From CAVYGN01 sp963796325 (GTDB taxonomy: Bacteria; Spirochaetota; Brevinematia; Brevinematales; JAOACQ01): a stretch of 64,000 bases of DNA. A program made the translations under genes and the position numbers. Shown in pieces: positions 25,988 to 35,381 of this stretch. A model generated the notes under the pieces. That model saw only the letters and a list, made by a program, of their open reading frames with translations, was not told the DNA's origin and searched no databases. How positions within the stretch are numbered: position 1 is the first letter of the stretch; each line of letters starts with the position of its first letter. The DNA lies in contig CAWCLF010000001.1 of the NCBI GenBank assembly GCA_963796325.1, positions 248,001 through 312,000 on the forward strand, given 5' to 3'.

Positions 25988-28027
25988 TTAAATCCTGATC
26001 GGCAGAAGGACAAAAGGGATGCCCTTGTAGTAAAGCCTTTCATGGAGGCTGAAAATGAGGTTGTTATGGAGGAGATTAGTGGTGAACCTGGTGAAAAGGC
26101 CGGCATTGGAAAAAACGAGCTGGCCCCCGAAAAATACCGAATTGGGAAATTTTTCGAGTATAAGCGGCGCAAGAGCTATGATCTCTTCTTCAGCGTCAGT
26201 GCCAAGCGATGTGAAAGTTTCGGTATAATATCCGGTTTTACGCATCAGGATTGAATAGGTATTGAGGTTTGTCAGAATGTCCTCTTTTAAACTATCAACT
26301 TCTGCAGCGCTTTTGAAATTCCCCGCATCGACAACACCGACCTGGATGAAGACATAATTTTTAAAAGTGTTGAAACCTAAAAGTTTTTGAATTCCGAAGA
26401 GAATATGCAGGCCTGTCCCGTTATAGCCGTTGACTAGAAGTACTGCTGTTTTTCCGTTTTTGTCTATATTACCCTTGAAATTCTCATAGTCTTTAAAGGA
26501 CAGCTTTGAAAGATGCTCCGAGTTCTCAACAGCTTCAACAAGAGTGTTCAGCCTGTTCAACTGTTTTTCAACCTTTAAATATTCGTTTTTAACCCAGATG
26601 CAGAATATAATGAGTATTCCGGTAATCACCAGGGTAACCCATCCGCCTTCGTTGAGTTTAGTTGCAAGGAAAGATATCAGGATAAAAATACAAAGGATAA
26701 GGCCGATTCCGTTAATGATAAGCCCCCGCAGGGCATTTTTTTCAGTTTTCCGCTTTTTCCACCAATGCCGAACCATGCCCAGCTGGGAAAGGTTGAATGT
26801 AATAAAAACATTGATGCTGTACAGTATAATGAGAATATCGATAGACCCTCCGGTGATTATAAGTATTAAAAGGGAAGTGACGCCCATTAACAGGACGCCG
26901 TTTTCAGTCACAAGCCTGTTCGACAATTGCGTATACCTCGAGGGCATCCATTTATCCAGGGCCATATTGGATAGAACCCTGGGCCCGGCTAAAAATCCTC
27001 CCTGGGCTGCGACAAGGAGCAGTGCGGATTCCGAAAGGAGCGTGATGAATAAAACAGTGTTTTTTACGGCAGGGTTCCATCCGCTCATTATGCCTGCAAA
27101 AGAAATGGCGTTAAGGGTCTTGCCTGTTACAGGCCTGACTCCGTACAGAAGATAGATTAACATAATACCGAAAGCCATAAAAGTCAGCGAAGACGCCATA
27201 TATGCCATTGTTGTTTTCGCTGTTTTTACGCGCGGTTCCCTCAGTATAGTCATGGCATTGGATACAGACTCGATGCCCGTATAAGTCCCTGCGCCCATGC
27301 CGTAGGCCTTCAGGAGCAGGGCTGCGGTTCCGATCAACCCCAGGCTTGACTTAACTCTAGCCATATCGCTGTAACCGGTTTGTATTATTGCTGTCGAACC
27401 TGAAGTATGCAGTATGAAACCGTATATCAGCAGGAAGGCATGCGAGAGGACAAAAATAGCGAATATCGGCGCAAGAGCTGAAACCGATTCCTTAACACCC
27501 CTGAGGTTCAGGATTATCAGTAAAAAAATGCATCCGATCGAGAAATATATTTTATACCCGACCCAGGATGGAGGCACAAAGCTGAAAATCGCATCCGCCC
27601 CGCTTGCTACAGATACTGCTATTGTCAGGACATAGTCGACCATAAGAGCGCAGCCCGATATCATACCTGTCGTAGGGGAAAGAAGTTTACTTCCGACTAT
27701 GTAGCCGCCCCCGCCTCCGGGAAAAAGTTCGATGATCTGTGAATAACTTGCGCTTATAATGAGAATCGTGACTGCCGTGGCTATGCCGACGAATAATCCG
27801 AGGAAAGGGTAATTGAGAACTACCTTGAATGCCTCTTCGGGACCGTAGCATGAGGATGAAAGAGCGTCGGCTCCAAGTCCTACCCATGCAAAAACCGCTA
27901 TCAGCGATATTTTATGAAAAACCGATCTGTCTTCAGGATTTTTTGCTTCTCCGATAATAATAGAGCGCAGTTTCGAGAACAGCGAGGGTCCTCCTTCATT
28001 TTCGGAAGTCCCCCTTGATACTCCCAT
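25988..28027 (-). CDS. APC-superfamily permease, KimA-like
   Basis: Start at the ATG whose base is 28027 (MGVSRGT, after AAGGAG): 679 residues. It has about twelve transmembrane segments (about 45-500) and a C-terminal cytoplasmic domain of 150-180 residues. 'GLGADALSSSCYGPEEAF' and 'GGGGGYIVGSKLLSPTTGMISGCALMVDYVLTIAVSVASG' are the APC signatures and resemble the KimA (YdaO) potassium importer ('SSDALSSVAYGPE'). A homologue that carries amino acids is the alternative. The next upstream gene is a K+/H+-type antiporter, which favours K+. Confidence 0.8.
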   Translation of the reverse strand: MGVSRGTSENEGGPSLFSKLRSIIIGEAKNPEDRSVFHKISLIAVFAWVGLGADALSSSCYGPEEAFKVVLNYPFLGLFVGIATAVTILIISASYSQIIELFPGGGGGYIVGSKLLSPTTGMISGCALMVDYVLTIAVSVASGADAIFSFVPPSWVGYKIYFSIGCIFLLIILNLRGVKESVSALAPIFAIFVLSHAFLLIYGFILHTSGSTAIIQTGYSDMARVKSSLGLIGTAALLLKAYGMGAGTYTGIESVSNAMTILREPRVKTAKTTMAYMASSLTFMAFGIMLIYLLYGVRPVTGKTLNAISFAGIMSGWNPAVKNTVLFITLLSESALLLVAAQGGFLAGPRVLSNMALDKWMPSRYTQLSNRLVTENGVLLMGVTSLLILIITGGSIDILIILYSINVFITFNLSQLGMVRHWWKKRKTEKNALRGLIINGIGLILCIFILISFLATKLNEGGWVTLVITGILIIFCIWVKNEYLKVEKQLNRLNTLVEAVENSEHLSKLSFKDYENFKGNIDKNGKTAVLLVNGYNGTGLHILFGIQKLLGFNTFKNYVFIQVGVVDAGNFKSAAEVDSLKEDILTNLNTYSILMRKTGYYTETFTSLGTDAEEEIIALAPLILEKFPNSVFFGGQLVFSNAGLFTRFTTNLLHNNLIFSLHERLYYKGIPFVLLPIRI

Positions 28028-28154
28028 TAATATCTCCTTGTGACAATTAAAAACAGGGTATTTTAACCGATGGTGATGATTTTGTAAAGGAAATAATAAC
28101 AGCATTTGAACGCCGGAATCTGCAGAAATGATAACGGTTCAAGCTGCATTGCCT

Positions 28155-29624
28155 TTAAAGTTCGGTTTCTGAAAGAACCCTGACGCTGAAAGTAATAAAA
28201 TCCGATATCGGCGCCAGAACAAGAAGGCGGTCGTTAGGGAATATGATTGTTTTGCCGTTTACAGGGAAGAATTTTCCCCCGCGGTAAATGAGAATGATCA
28301 GGATCTTATCGGATAAAGAGAGGTCTCTTACAGCTTTTCCTGACATGTTTGAATTGGCGGGCACTTCTATTTCATTCAATTCTCCTTCTATATTGCTGCT
28401 CTTTTCAAATTCAATCGGATATTTTATGTTGGTTTTCCCCTTGTCGTACAGTTTCAGGAACTTGGCCACGAACGGGATTGATGTTCCCTGCAGCAGCACC
28501 GAAGCGATGACTATGAAAAACACGATATAGAACATATCATGAGCGCCGGGTATTCCCGCCAGGAGGGGGAAGGTGGACAAAATAATGGGAGCCGCACCTC
28601 TCAGGCCGACCCAGGAGATGAGTACCATTTCCCTGAAATGGAACCTTGACTTGGACTGGAAAATAAGACTCAGAAAAACGCTTATCGGTCTTGCCAGGAA
28701 TATCAGGAAAAATGTCGCTGAAATCCCTTTTATGGATGCATTCAATATTTCTGAAGGATATATCAGAAGGCCAAGACATAAAAACATAACTATCTGGGAA
28801 AGCCATGATATATTGTCATGATATCTCAGGAGGTTCCTTTTATATGATATTTCGCTGTTGCCAAGATAAATTCCGAGAATATATACAGCCAGAAACGGGT
28901 TTCCTCCCAGGGTATCGGTGAGTGAATATGTAAACAATATGAGACCCATTGTCAGCACTGAATAAACGCCTTCGTAATCAAGTTTTATGAATCTTTTCAT
29001 CATATAAACGGATATAAATGAAACCGCCAGGCCGGCAGCCGCGCCGATTATAAATTGCTTTAACATGAATACGATAATACCGGAAAAACCGGTAGAAGGG
29101 CTGTTGATAAGCATAATAAATGCGAGCGTGAGGGTTACGGACATCGGATCGTTGGACGCCGATTCGAATTCCAGTATGGGTTTCAAGTTGCCCTTTAAGA
29201 GGACGTTTTTGGAATTAAGCACTGAGAAAACGGAAGCGGCATCGGTTGCCGACAGAATCGCTCCGAGGAGCAGTCCATGGAAAAGAGGGAATCCGAGTAC
29301 CAGGTGAAGAAAAGCGCCCATGCAAAGGCATGATATTATTACTCCGGCGCTTGACAGGAGAATGCCCGGCAGTATTACAGGCCTGATCCTGCGTATTTGG
29401 GCTCCGAAACCCCCTGAAAAAATTATAAAGGAGAGAGCTATTACTCCGATCCTCTGGGCGAGCGCCGGATCGTCGAATTTTATCCTTCCGAATCCTTCAG
29501 GTCCTGCAAGTATTCCTATGATTAAAAATAAAACAAGGGAAGGAACCCCCATCTTATCCGATGCAAAACTTCCCAGGATGCTGATAAATAGCAGTATGGA
29601 CAGGACAAGCAGTATCGTATCCAT
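28155..29624 (-). CDS. CPA1-type potassium/proton antiporter with TrkA-C domain
   Basis: The 489-residue protein has about twelve hydrophobic segments (about 1-390) and a C-terminal RCK-C/TrkA-C domain (about 410-489; 'NEIEVPANSNMSGKAVRDLSLSDKILIILIYRGGKF'). 'LGAILSATDAASVFSVL' and 'ILEFESASNDPMSVTLTLAF' are the CvrA/NhaP2 (K+/H+ antiporter) hallmarks, including the ATDAA and NDP ion-binding residues. It is followed by the KimA-like permease and preceded by phoU, all on the minus strand. Confidence 0.9.
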   Translation of the reverse strand: MDTILLVLSILLFISILGSFASDKMGVPSLVLFLIIGILAGPEGFGRIKFDDPALAQRIGVIALSFIIFSGGFGAQIRRIRPVILPGILLSSAGVIISCLCMGAFLHLVLGFPLFHGLLLGAILSATDAASVFSVLNSKNVLLKGNLKPILEFESASNDPMSVTLTLAFIMLINSPSTGFSGIIVFMLKQFIIGAAAGLAVSFISVYMMKRFIKLDYEGVYSVLTMGLILFTYSLTDTLGGNPFLAVYILGIYLGNSEISYKRNLLRYHDNISWLSQIVMFLCLGLLIYPSEILNASIKGISATFFLIFLARPISVFLSLIFQSKSRFHFREMVLISWVGLRGAAPIILSTFPLLAGIPGAHDMFYIVFFIVIASVLLQGTSIPFVAKFLKLYDKGKTNIKYPIEFEKSSNIEGELNEIEVPANSNMSGKAVRDLSLSDKILIILIYRGGKFFPVNGKTIIFPNDRLLVLAPISDFITFSVRVLSETEL

Positions 29625-29691
29625 ATTTTAATATCGGGGTAATTATACGATTAATTTAGAAGCCCGGAAGACTTTGGACGGAAAGGCAATG

Positions 29692-30381
29692 TCATTTATG
29701 CCAGGCTTCGACTTTGTTGGTCCATATCTTATCATGCTTCGAGTGCATGACAATCTTGCCCTCTTTAATGTAAACCACTTCCTCGCATATATTGCTTGTC
29801 ACGTCTGCGATCTTCTCCAGGTTTTCCGCTATCCGCATCAGCTGGATCGAAGCTTCGATGAGAGTTGCATTGGATACCATGTATGTTATGAGCTCCCTGA
29901 GGATCTGATCCCTGTAATCGTCCACAATGTCGTCGAAAGGGAAGACTTCGAATGCAAGTTTTGAATCCTCGTTTAAAAAAGCGGACATACTGCTGTCGAA
30001 CATCCTGATAGTTTCCTCGAGCATGTGGGGAAGATCTATAAGCGGCTTGACGGGGGGCCGGTCGATAAGGTAAATCGAGCTTTCAGCAATATTGACTGCA
30101 TGATCGCCCATTCTTTCAAGGTCCGATACCATTTTGGAGATCATCATAACGCTTCGCAGGTACTTGGCTTCGGGGTGATACCTTGCTATAAGGACTATGC
30201 ATTCCTCGTCGATATCTATCTCAGCCTGATTGACGAGACCTTCAAGGTCTGATATTACATGCCTGGCCATCGGCGCATCCCTGTTGATCAAGGCGTTTAC
30301 TGCATCTTCGATCATTTCCCTCACAATAGATGATGTTTTAACAATTCTCTGTTTTAAGTCGTCTAACTGCTGTTCTATCAT
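29692..30381 (-). CDS. phoU: Phosphate transport regulator PhoU
   Basis: The 229-residue, all-helical protein consists of two three-helix PhoU repeats. The repeated 'EDAVNALINRDAPMARHVI' and 'MISKMVSDLERMGDHAVNIAESSIYLI' / 'RIAENLEKIADVTSNICEEVVYI' contain the conserved ExxxDxxxD-type metal cluster residues. PhoU couples the Pst transporter to PhoR/PhoB signalling. It lies 10 bases after pstB. The full length fits (about 215-240). Confidence 0.97.
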   Translation of the reverse strand: MIEQQLDDLKQRIVKTSSIVREMIEDAVNALINRDAPMARHVISDLEGLVNQAEIDIDEECIVLIARYHPEAKYLRSVMMISKMVSDLERMGDHAVNIAESSIYLIDRPPVKPLIDLPHMLEETIRMFDSSMSAFLNEDSKLAFEVFPFDDIVDDYRDQILRELITYMVSNATLIEASIQLMRIAENLEKIADVTSNICEEVVYIKEGKIVMHSKHDKIWTNKVEAWHK

Positions 30382-30391
30382 AAAGTTTCTC

Positions 30392-31162
30392 CTATCCGAA
30401 TTTGCCGCTGAGGTATTCCTCAGTCCTTTTATCCCCGGGAACGGTGAAGAGTTTTTCGGTCGTTCCGTATTCTATCAATTCTCCAAGATACATAAAGGCG
30501 GTATATTCCGAAACCCGTCCGGCCTGCGCTATATTATGCGTCACCAGTATAATGGCTACCGTGTTTTTCAGCTCTACTATCAGTTCTTCTATGTGAGATG
30601 TAGCCTTCGGATCGAGCGCCGAAGTCGGCTCATCAAGAAGAAGGACATCGGGGTTCATCGCAAGGGCCCTGGCGATGCACAGTCTTTGCTGCTGGCCGCC
30701 CGAAAGGAAGGTCCCCCTTCTGTTGAGCTTGTCTTTCACCTCGTTCCAGAGGGCCGCCTTTGAAAGCGATTCCTCTACGATCTTATCGGCATCGGCTTTT
30801 TTTAAATGAATGCCGTTCAATTTATAGCCGGCTATTACATTATCGTAAATTGTCATAGTCGGGAAAGGGTTTGGCCTTTGAAAGACCATCCCTATCCTCC
30901 TTCTGACGAGAATCGGTTCAAGGATCAAGAGGTCTTCGCCGTTCAGGAGTATCTTACCCTCGACCCTCGCTTCAGGCGTCAATTCATGCATCCTGTTGAA
31001 ACACCTTATCAGCGTCGACTTGCCGCATCCGGACGGTCCCATAACGGCATGCACTGTTTTTTCATAAAAATTCATTGTAACATTCATTAGAGCCTGCTGG
31101 TCGCCGTAATAAACATTGAGGTTCTCGACAGCCAGTATCGTATTTAAAATTTTACTTTCCAT
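30392..31162 (-). CDS. pstB: Phosphate ABC transporter ATP-binding protein PstB
   Basis: PstB, 256 residues. Walker A GPSGCGKST (about 41-49) with the PstB-specific 'RCFNRMHEL' after it, the ABC signature 'LSGGQQQRLCIARALA', Walker B 'LLLDEPTSALDP' and 'LVTHNIAQAGRVS' are all present. It powers the PstSCAB high-affinity phosphate importer. It overlaps the end of pstA by 19 bases, so the genes are translated together. Confidence 0.98.
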   Translation of the reverse strand: MESKILNTILAVENLNVYYGDQQALMNVTMNFYEKTVHAVMGPSGCGKSTLIRCFNRMHELTPEARVEGKILLNGEDLLILEPILVRRRIGMVFQRPNPFPTMTIYDNVIAGYKLNGIHLKKADADKIVEESLSKAALWNEVKDKLNRRGTFLSGGQQQRLCIARALAMNPDVLLLDEPTSALDPKATSHIEELIVELKNTVAIILVTHNIAQAGRVSEYTAFMYLGELIEYGTTEKLFTVPGDKRTEEYLSGKFG

Positions 31163-32001
31163 CTGTTTGCCACCACCTTCGCAATTATATTCAGAGCCAG
31201 CACGAAAGCCACCAGGAGAAGCGATGCTCCCCAGGCGATATTCTGCCAGTCAGTGTAAGGGCTTGTCGCATATTTAAAGATAATATGGGGGATCGTTTCC
31301 ATAGGCCTCAGGGGGTTGAATTCATTAAAAGGGTTTCCGAAAGCCGTAAAAAGAAGCGGAGCCGTTTCTCCCGCTATTCTTGCAACGCCTACAAGGATGC
31401 CTGTAAGGATTCCCGACAATCCTGCAGGAAGGACTACTTTCATCACCACCCTGTAATATGGAACGCCGAGAGAGTAAGCGGCCTCTTTTATAGAATAAGG
31501 GATCAGTTTAAGCGTTTCTTCGGTGTTTTTTATTATTACCGGAAGCATCATCATTGAAAGGGCGATGCTGCCGGAAATCGCCGAGAATCCGTGCATAGGC
31601 AGAACTATCCAGATATAAGCGATTATGCCCAGGATTATCGACGGAACACCCTGGAGAACATCCACGGCGATGCGGGCTAATTGGGAAAGACGTCCCTCCC
31701 TGTTTTCAGAAAGGTATATGCCTGAAAGTACACCGATGGGAATTGCTATAAGGGAGGAAAAAAAGACGATAATAAGGGTGCCGGTTATGGCATTTATGAT
31801 GCCGCCGCCTGTTTCGCCCGTAGCTCGCGGCAGTTTTGTCAGAAGATCTATATTAATAAAGGCTATCCCGTTTTTGGTTATATAGAACAGTATCCAGACA
31901 AGGGGAATGACGGTTATGAGCGAGAGGGTGATTATAGTGACGAAGAAGGCCCTGTCTTTAAAAATATTCATAGATGCCGATTTCATTTTTATATCAGGCA
32001 T
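31144..32001 (-). CDS. pstA: Phosphate ABC transporter permease PstA
   Basis: The 285-residue protein has six membrane segments and the binding-protein-dependent transport motif 'KEAAYSLGVPYYRVVMKVVLPAGLSGILTGILVGVARIAGETAPLL' (EAA loop, PstA form). It pairs with PstC. It is 3 bases after pstC and overlaps pstB. Confidence 0.97.
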   Translation of the reverse strand: MPDIKMKSASMNIFKDRAFFVTIITLSLITVIPLVWILFYITKNGIAFINIDLLTKLPRATGETGGGIINAITGTLIIVFFSSLIAIPIGVLSGIYLSENREGRLSQLARIAVDVLQGVPSIILGIIAYIWIVLPMHGFSAISGSIALSMMMLPVIIKNTEETLKLIPYSIKEAAYSLGVPYYRVVMKVVLPAGLSGILTGILVGVARIAGETAPLLFTAFGNPFNEFNPLRPMETIPHIIFKYATSPYTDWQNIAWGASLLLVAFVLALNIIAKVVANRWKVKF

Positions 32002-32004
32002 TTC

Positions 32005-32943
32005 TCAATCCTTTATGCTGACTTTGGTTATTATATATCTGCCGGCTATGCCGAAAATAATCGTAATAATAAATAAGACGAGGCCCATTTCTATTAGCGC
32101 TGAAACATAAACGGGATCGGTCGCTTCCGTAAACTCGTTGGCGATGATGCTCGCTATGGTATGGCCTGGCCCGAAGATATTGGCCGGCATAAAATAAGAA
32201 TTACCTATTACCATTGTCACAGCCATAGTTTCGCCGAGGGCCCTTCCGAACGACAGGAGGATGCCGGCTATAATGCCCGAACCCGCATGCGGAAGGACGA
32301 CTTTTTTAATCACTTCGAAGCGGGTCGCTCCCAGGGAATAAGCGGCTTCCTTGAGATCATTCGGGACCATCCCTATCACTTCCCTGGATATCGATGCCGC
32401 AAAAGGTATTATCATTATTGATAAAAGCAAGGCGGCTGCAAGTATTCCCACGCCAAGCGGGACGATCTTGAGGGTTATTTCAAGTCCCCTGATCAAGGGC
32501 ACCAATGCAAAAAGCCCCCACATACCGTATATTATTGAAGGGATCCCCGCAAGGAGTTCCATTGCAGAATTGAGTATTGTCGCTACCGGACCCGAAGGGA
32601 AATATTCGCCGAGGATCAAAGAAACAGCCAGTGAAAAAGGTATACAGATAATTAAAGCTATTATGGAAGTCAGAAGCGTGCCGAGAACGAAGGGCAGGGC
32701 GCCGAATAAACCGTTAAGAGGGTCCCAGGTTGCAGAACCGAAGAAACCGAACCCGAATTTTTGAAGAGAAGGCAATGCAGTAATAATCAAGCTGACGAAC
32801 ATTGCCAGAAGCAGCGCGCAGACAAGTATTACACATGCGAGAACGATGTTTTTAAATGATTGATTAAAAATTAAAAACATGGGGGCGTTTGATCCGCCCC
32901 CATTATTCAGAATCGCTGTATTATTGAGCGATTTTTTTACCAT
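32005..32943 (-). CDS. pstC: Phosphate ABC transporter permease PstC
   Basis: The 312-residue protein has six membrane segments; 'KEAAYSLGATRFEVIKKVVLPHAGSGIIAGILLSFGRALGETMAVTMVIGN' is the PstC form of the EAA loop. Two starts are possible: the ATG at 32943 inside the end of pstS (behind GGTGG, spacing six), or the ATG at 32880, which would give 291 residues but sits in the 3' arm of a strong hairpin. I give the longer one; its first 20 residues cross the hairpin ('NNGGGSNAP'). See the hairpin and the finding. Confidence 0.93.
   Translation of the reverse strand: MVKKSLNNTAILNNGGGSNAPMFLIFNQSFKNIVLACVILVCALLLAMFVSLIITALPSLQKFGFGFFGSATWDPLNGLFGALPFVLGTLLTSIIALIICIPFSLAVSLILGEYFPSGPVATILNSAMELLAGIPSIIYGMWGLFALVPLIRGLEITLKIVPLGVGILAAALLLSIMIIPFAASISREVIGMVPNDLKEAAYSLGATRFEVIKKVVLPHAGSGIIAGILLSFGRALGETMAVTMVIGNSYFMPANIFGPGHTIASIIANEFTEATDPVYVSALIEMGLVLFIITIIFGIAGRYIITKVSIKD
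32871..32903 (-). terminator. GC-rich hairpin with T tract between pstS and pstC
   Basis: On the minus strand ATGGGGGCG, loop GATCAAA, CGCCCCCAT forms nine perfect pairs (about 32879-32903), followed by GTTTTTAATTTTT. This is a strong intrinsic terminator or processing/stability structure. It would let the abundant binding protein PstS be made in excess over the permeases. It lies wholly inside the possible pstC N-terminal codons. Confidence 0.75.
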
Positions 32944-33964
32944 GATAAACCACCGAGTTCAGTAAATCTTCATCGATTTTTACTACTTTTTCAGGCAAGC
33001 GTCCGTATAGTAACGGCTCATTATACTGCTGACCTTCATGGACCATCCACCAGATCAGTTTTACGGCTTCCTGGGACCTGTTTAGGGGCCTTCCGCCGTA
33101 AGACTGTTCCTTAAAGAGAAGGATCCAGGTGAATGTGCAGATAGGATATCCTTCGGGTGAAGCTGTGTTTACAATTGAAACCTGGGCGTCTGCCGGTATG
33201 TCCACATTAGCGGCATTCATAACCGATTTCAGGTCCGGGGTTATAAAATTACCGCTTTTGTTCTTTATTTTTCCCATCGGCATACTATTCTGAACCGCAT
33301 AAGCCTGTTCAACGTAACCGAAACCGCCGGGAATCTGCTTTATATAAGCTGTTACTCCGGGATTGCCCTTACCGCCTATGCCTACAGGCCAGTTGAGGGA
33401 TTTGCCTGTACCGACTGCGGTTTTCCAGTCCGGGCTGACTGAAGAAAGATAATCGCTGAATGTATATGTTGTCCCGCTGCCGTCGGAACGGTGAACTACC
33501 GTTATTGCCAAGTCGGGCATAGTTGTGCCCTTGTTGATTTCCACGATTTTCGGGTCGTTCCATTTTGTGATCTTCCCGAGAAATATATCGGATATGACCT
33601 CGGGCGTGAAACTTAGAATCGGGTTACCCGGAAGGCTGTAGGTCAATACGACTGCGCCAAGGCAGGTAGGGATATGGAGCACTTCATCCTTCGCCGCCTT
33701 TTTTTCATTCGCATTCATTGGAGCGTCTGAACCGCCGAAATCCACCGTCTTGCTGACGAGCTGCTGAATACCGCCGCCGGATCCGATAGCCTGGTAATTA
33801 ACTTTGATTTTAGCTGTATTGTAATACTCTTCGAACATCTTGGAATAAAGGGGGTAAGGGAAAGTGGCGCCTGCTCCCAGAAGGCTCTCCACCTTGGGTT
33901 CTCCGAATATGCCTGCAGCGCAGAACATCAGGAGAGCCGACGCGCACAGAAAAATCTTATTCAT
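32921..33964 (-). CDS. pstS: Phosphate-binding protein PstS
   Basis: The 347-residue protein has a signal peptide (about 1-20) and the PstS-family phosphate-binding blocks: 'LLGAGATFPYPLYSKMFEEYY', 'NYQAIGSGGGIQQLVSKTVDFGGSDAPM', 'VVHRSDGSGTTYTFSDYLSSV', and 'SPEGYPICTFTWILLF'. It is a periplasmic (or lipid-free) receptor of the Pst transporter. AGGAGG stands six bases before the ATG. No lipobox is seen. Confidence 0.97.
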   Translation of the reverse strand: MNKIFLCASALLMFCAAGIFGEPKVESLLGAGATFPYPLYSKMFEEYYNTAKIKVNYQAIGSGGGIQQLVSKTVDFGGSDAPMNANEKKAAKDEVLHIPTCLGAVVLTYSLPGNPILSFTPEVISDIFLGKITKWNDPKIVEINKGTTMPDLAITVVHRSDGSGTTYTFSDYLSSVSPDWKTAVGTGKSLNWPVGIGGKGNPGVTAYIKQIPGGFGYVEQAYAVQNSMPMGKIKNKSGNFITPDLKSVMNAANVDIPADAQVSIVNTASPEGYPICTFTWILLFKEQSYGGRPLNRSQEAVKLIWWMVHEGQQYNEPLLYGRLPEKVVKIDEDLLNSVVYHGKKIAQ

Positions 33965-33989
33965 TATGTTTCCTCCTGTTTAAACTGAA

Positions 33990-34018
33990 GGGCAGACCGG
34001 CATAACACCGGTCCGCCC
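33990..34018. terminator. Strong hairpin between the porin gene and pstS
   Basis: GGGCAGACCGG (33990-34000), loop CATAACA, CCGGTCCGCCC (34008-34018) give eleven pairs with one G-U. On the minus strand it lies 30 bases after the porin stop, with only short T runs, so it may be a partial terminator or a stability element for pstS mRNA. Confidence 0.55.
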
Positions 34019-34048
34019 GTTATTATATCATATTTTTTCTGATATGTC

Positions 34049-35302
34049 TTACTGCCATACCGTGAAGTTAAGCTTGTATGCGAATTCGAGCCAGACAAGG
34101 TAATTCTTGCTGGGAGCTCCGTTTTCAGTCAGATAGAAGCCCACGAGCGGCTTCATGGTGAGGTTGTTTGCATCGAGTTTTATGCTTGCACCTGCATATA
34201 ATATGGAACCCGATACATCCTTGTTGTTTGTAGTAATGGTGTTAGGGTTGAAGAAGTCATACCTGATTACCGGTTCGATCGCCCAGTCCATGAATCCGTA
34301 ACCGAGAGTTACGGAATAAACGACTCCGTTAAAGTCGTTCTTGAATCCGCTGTAACCGGTGACTGATGAAGGCTGGAAGGAATACGCTTTGTTTGTAACT
34401 GACTCGTTGACGTATTCAAAACTAAAGTCTACCGGTATTCCCATTACATTCTTGGCGTCGGCGATAAGGGCGAAGGAATTTTCAGTATTAAAACTGGATG
34501 TATCATCCAAGCCGACATATCTGTATGTTCCGCCGATAAGGGTTCCTTCGAGAGGAGACAGGAATATTGACCCCTGGTAAGCGAAGTTGTTCCAGTTCGT
34601 AGCTCCGTTAACGTAAGGAGCGCCGTTGTTGTTGTCCAGGTTCTTGTAGCCGTCTCCGTTGAGAATCTGAAGGTAATAGGAAATAAGGGAGGATGTCAAT
34701 CCCTCAATAGGCAGCAACTTTCCTGAAAGAGTAAAGCCGAAGTCGGCTGAACCTGTAGGTTTGATTCCGGAATAGTTTGTCTGTAAAACCATATTGGTCT
34801 GCTTGCTGTTGGTTGTGTTTACTCCGTAGTTGTAATTAACGGGACTGTACAATTCGGACGCATCCTTGATGGGCAGAGGATACGACCAGAAAGAGATGTT
34901 GCCGAAATATACGGGTACAAGTCCGGCCGAGAAAACAATGCTGTTAAGCTTTGCGGTATTCGTCTGGCCGCCGGTAATGGAAGTGTAGGCAGTCTTAAAC
35001 AGGTTGAAATCGAAGTACGCATACTTGACGATTCCTGCTGCGCCTGTTGCTGTCGCATTGGCTAAGTCGAAAGTGACCCTTTCTTTGATCGGGTCTCCGT
35101 AAAAGTCTGTTCCGAGGTCACCGATCAGTGTGAAATAAGCACGGCCGATAAAGAACTGGCCGCCGGGATTGAGAAGCGGGTTGGAATTTGTGGTTACAAC
35201 GGTATTTCCGTCGAACCAGGTCTCCGTTTCAACCTTGATCGTCGCCATTGCAAGCGATGAAAGGGAAACAAATAAGAGACTCAAGGTAAGGATCCTCTTC
35301 AT
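34049..35302 (-). CDS. Outer-membrane beta-barrel porin of the phosphate regulon
   Basis: The 417-residue protein has a signal peptide ('LTLSLLFVSLSSLAMA', about 5-20) and a mature part made of alternating amphipathic strands rich in Gly, Asn, Thr, Tyr and Phe ('NFAYQGSIFLSPLEGTLIGGTYRYVGL', 'VVYSVTLGYGFMDWAIEPVIRYDFFNP'), ending 'YLVWLEFAYKLNFTVWQ'. It is therefore an outer-membrane porin. Its place directly before pstS and behind a Pho-box-like repeat suggests phosphate uptake, in the manner of OprO/OprP or Pho-regulated porins. The family-specific sequence is not one I can name. Confidence 0.8.
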   Translation of the reverse strand: MKRILTLSLLFVSLSSLAMATIKVETETWFDGNTVVTTNSNPLLNPGGQFFIGRAYFTLIGDLGTDFYGDPIKERVTFDLANATATGAAGIVKYAYFDFNLFKTAYTSITGGQTNTAKLNSIVFSAGLVPVYFGNISFWSYPLPIKDASELYSPVNYNYGVNTTNSKQTNMVLQTNYSGIKPTGSADFGFTLSGKLLPIEGLTSSLISYYLQILNGDGYKNLDNNNGAPYVNGATNWNNFAYQGSIFLSPLEGTLIGGTYRYVGLDDTSSFNTENSFALIADAKNVMGIPVDFSFEYVNESVTNKAYSFQPSSVTGYSGFKNDFNGVVYSVTLGYGFMDWAIEPVIRYDFFNPNTITTNNKDVSGSILYAGASIKLDANNLTMKPLVGFYLTENGAPSKNYLVWLEFAYKLNFTVWQ

Positions 35303-35381
35303 ATTATATACCTCCTGGATAATTTTATAACTTAAATATTATAACGTCTTTGATATCATTATTATAGTTGCAGCCGCGAAT

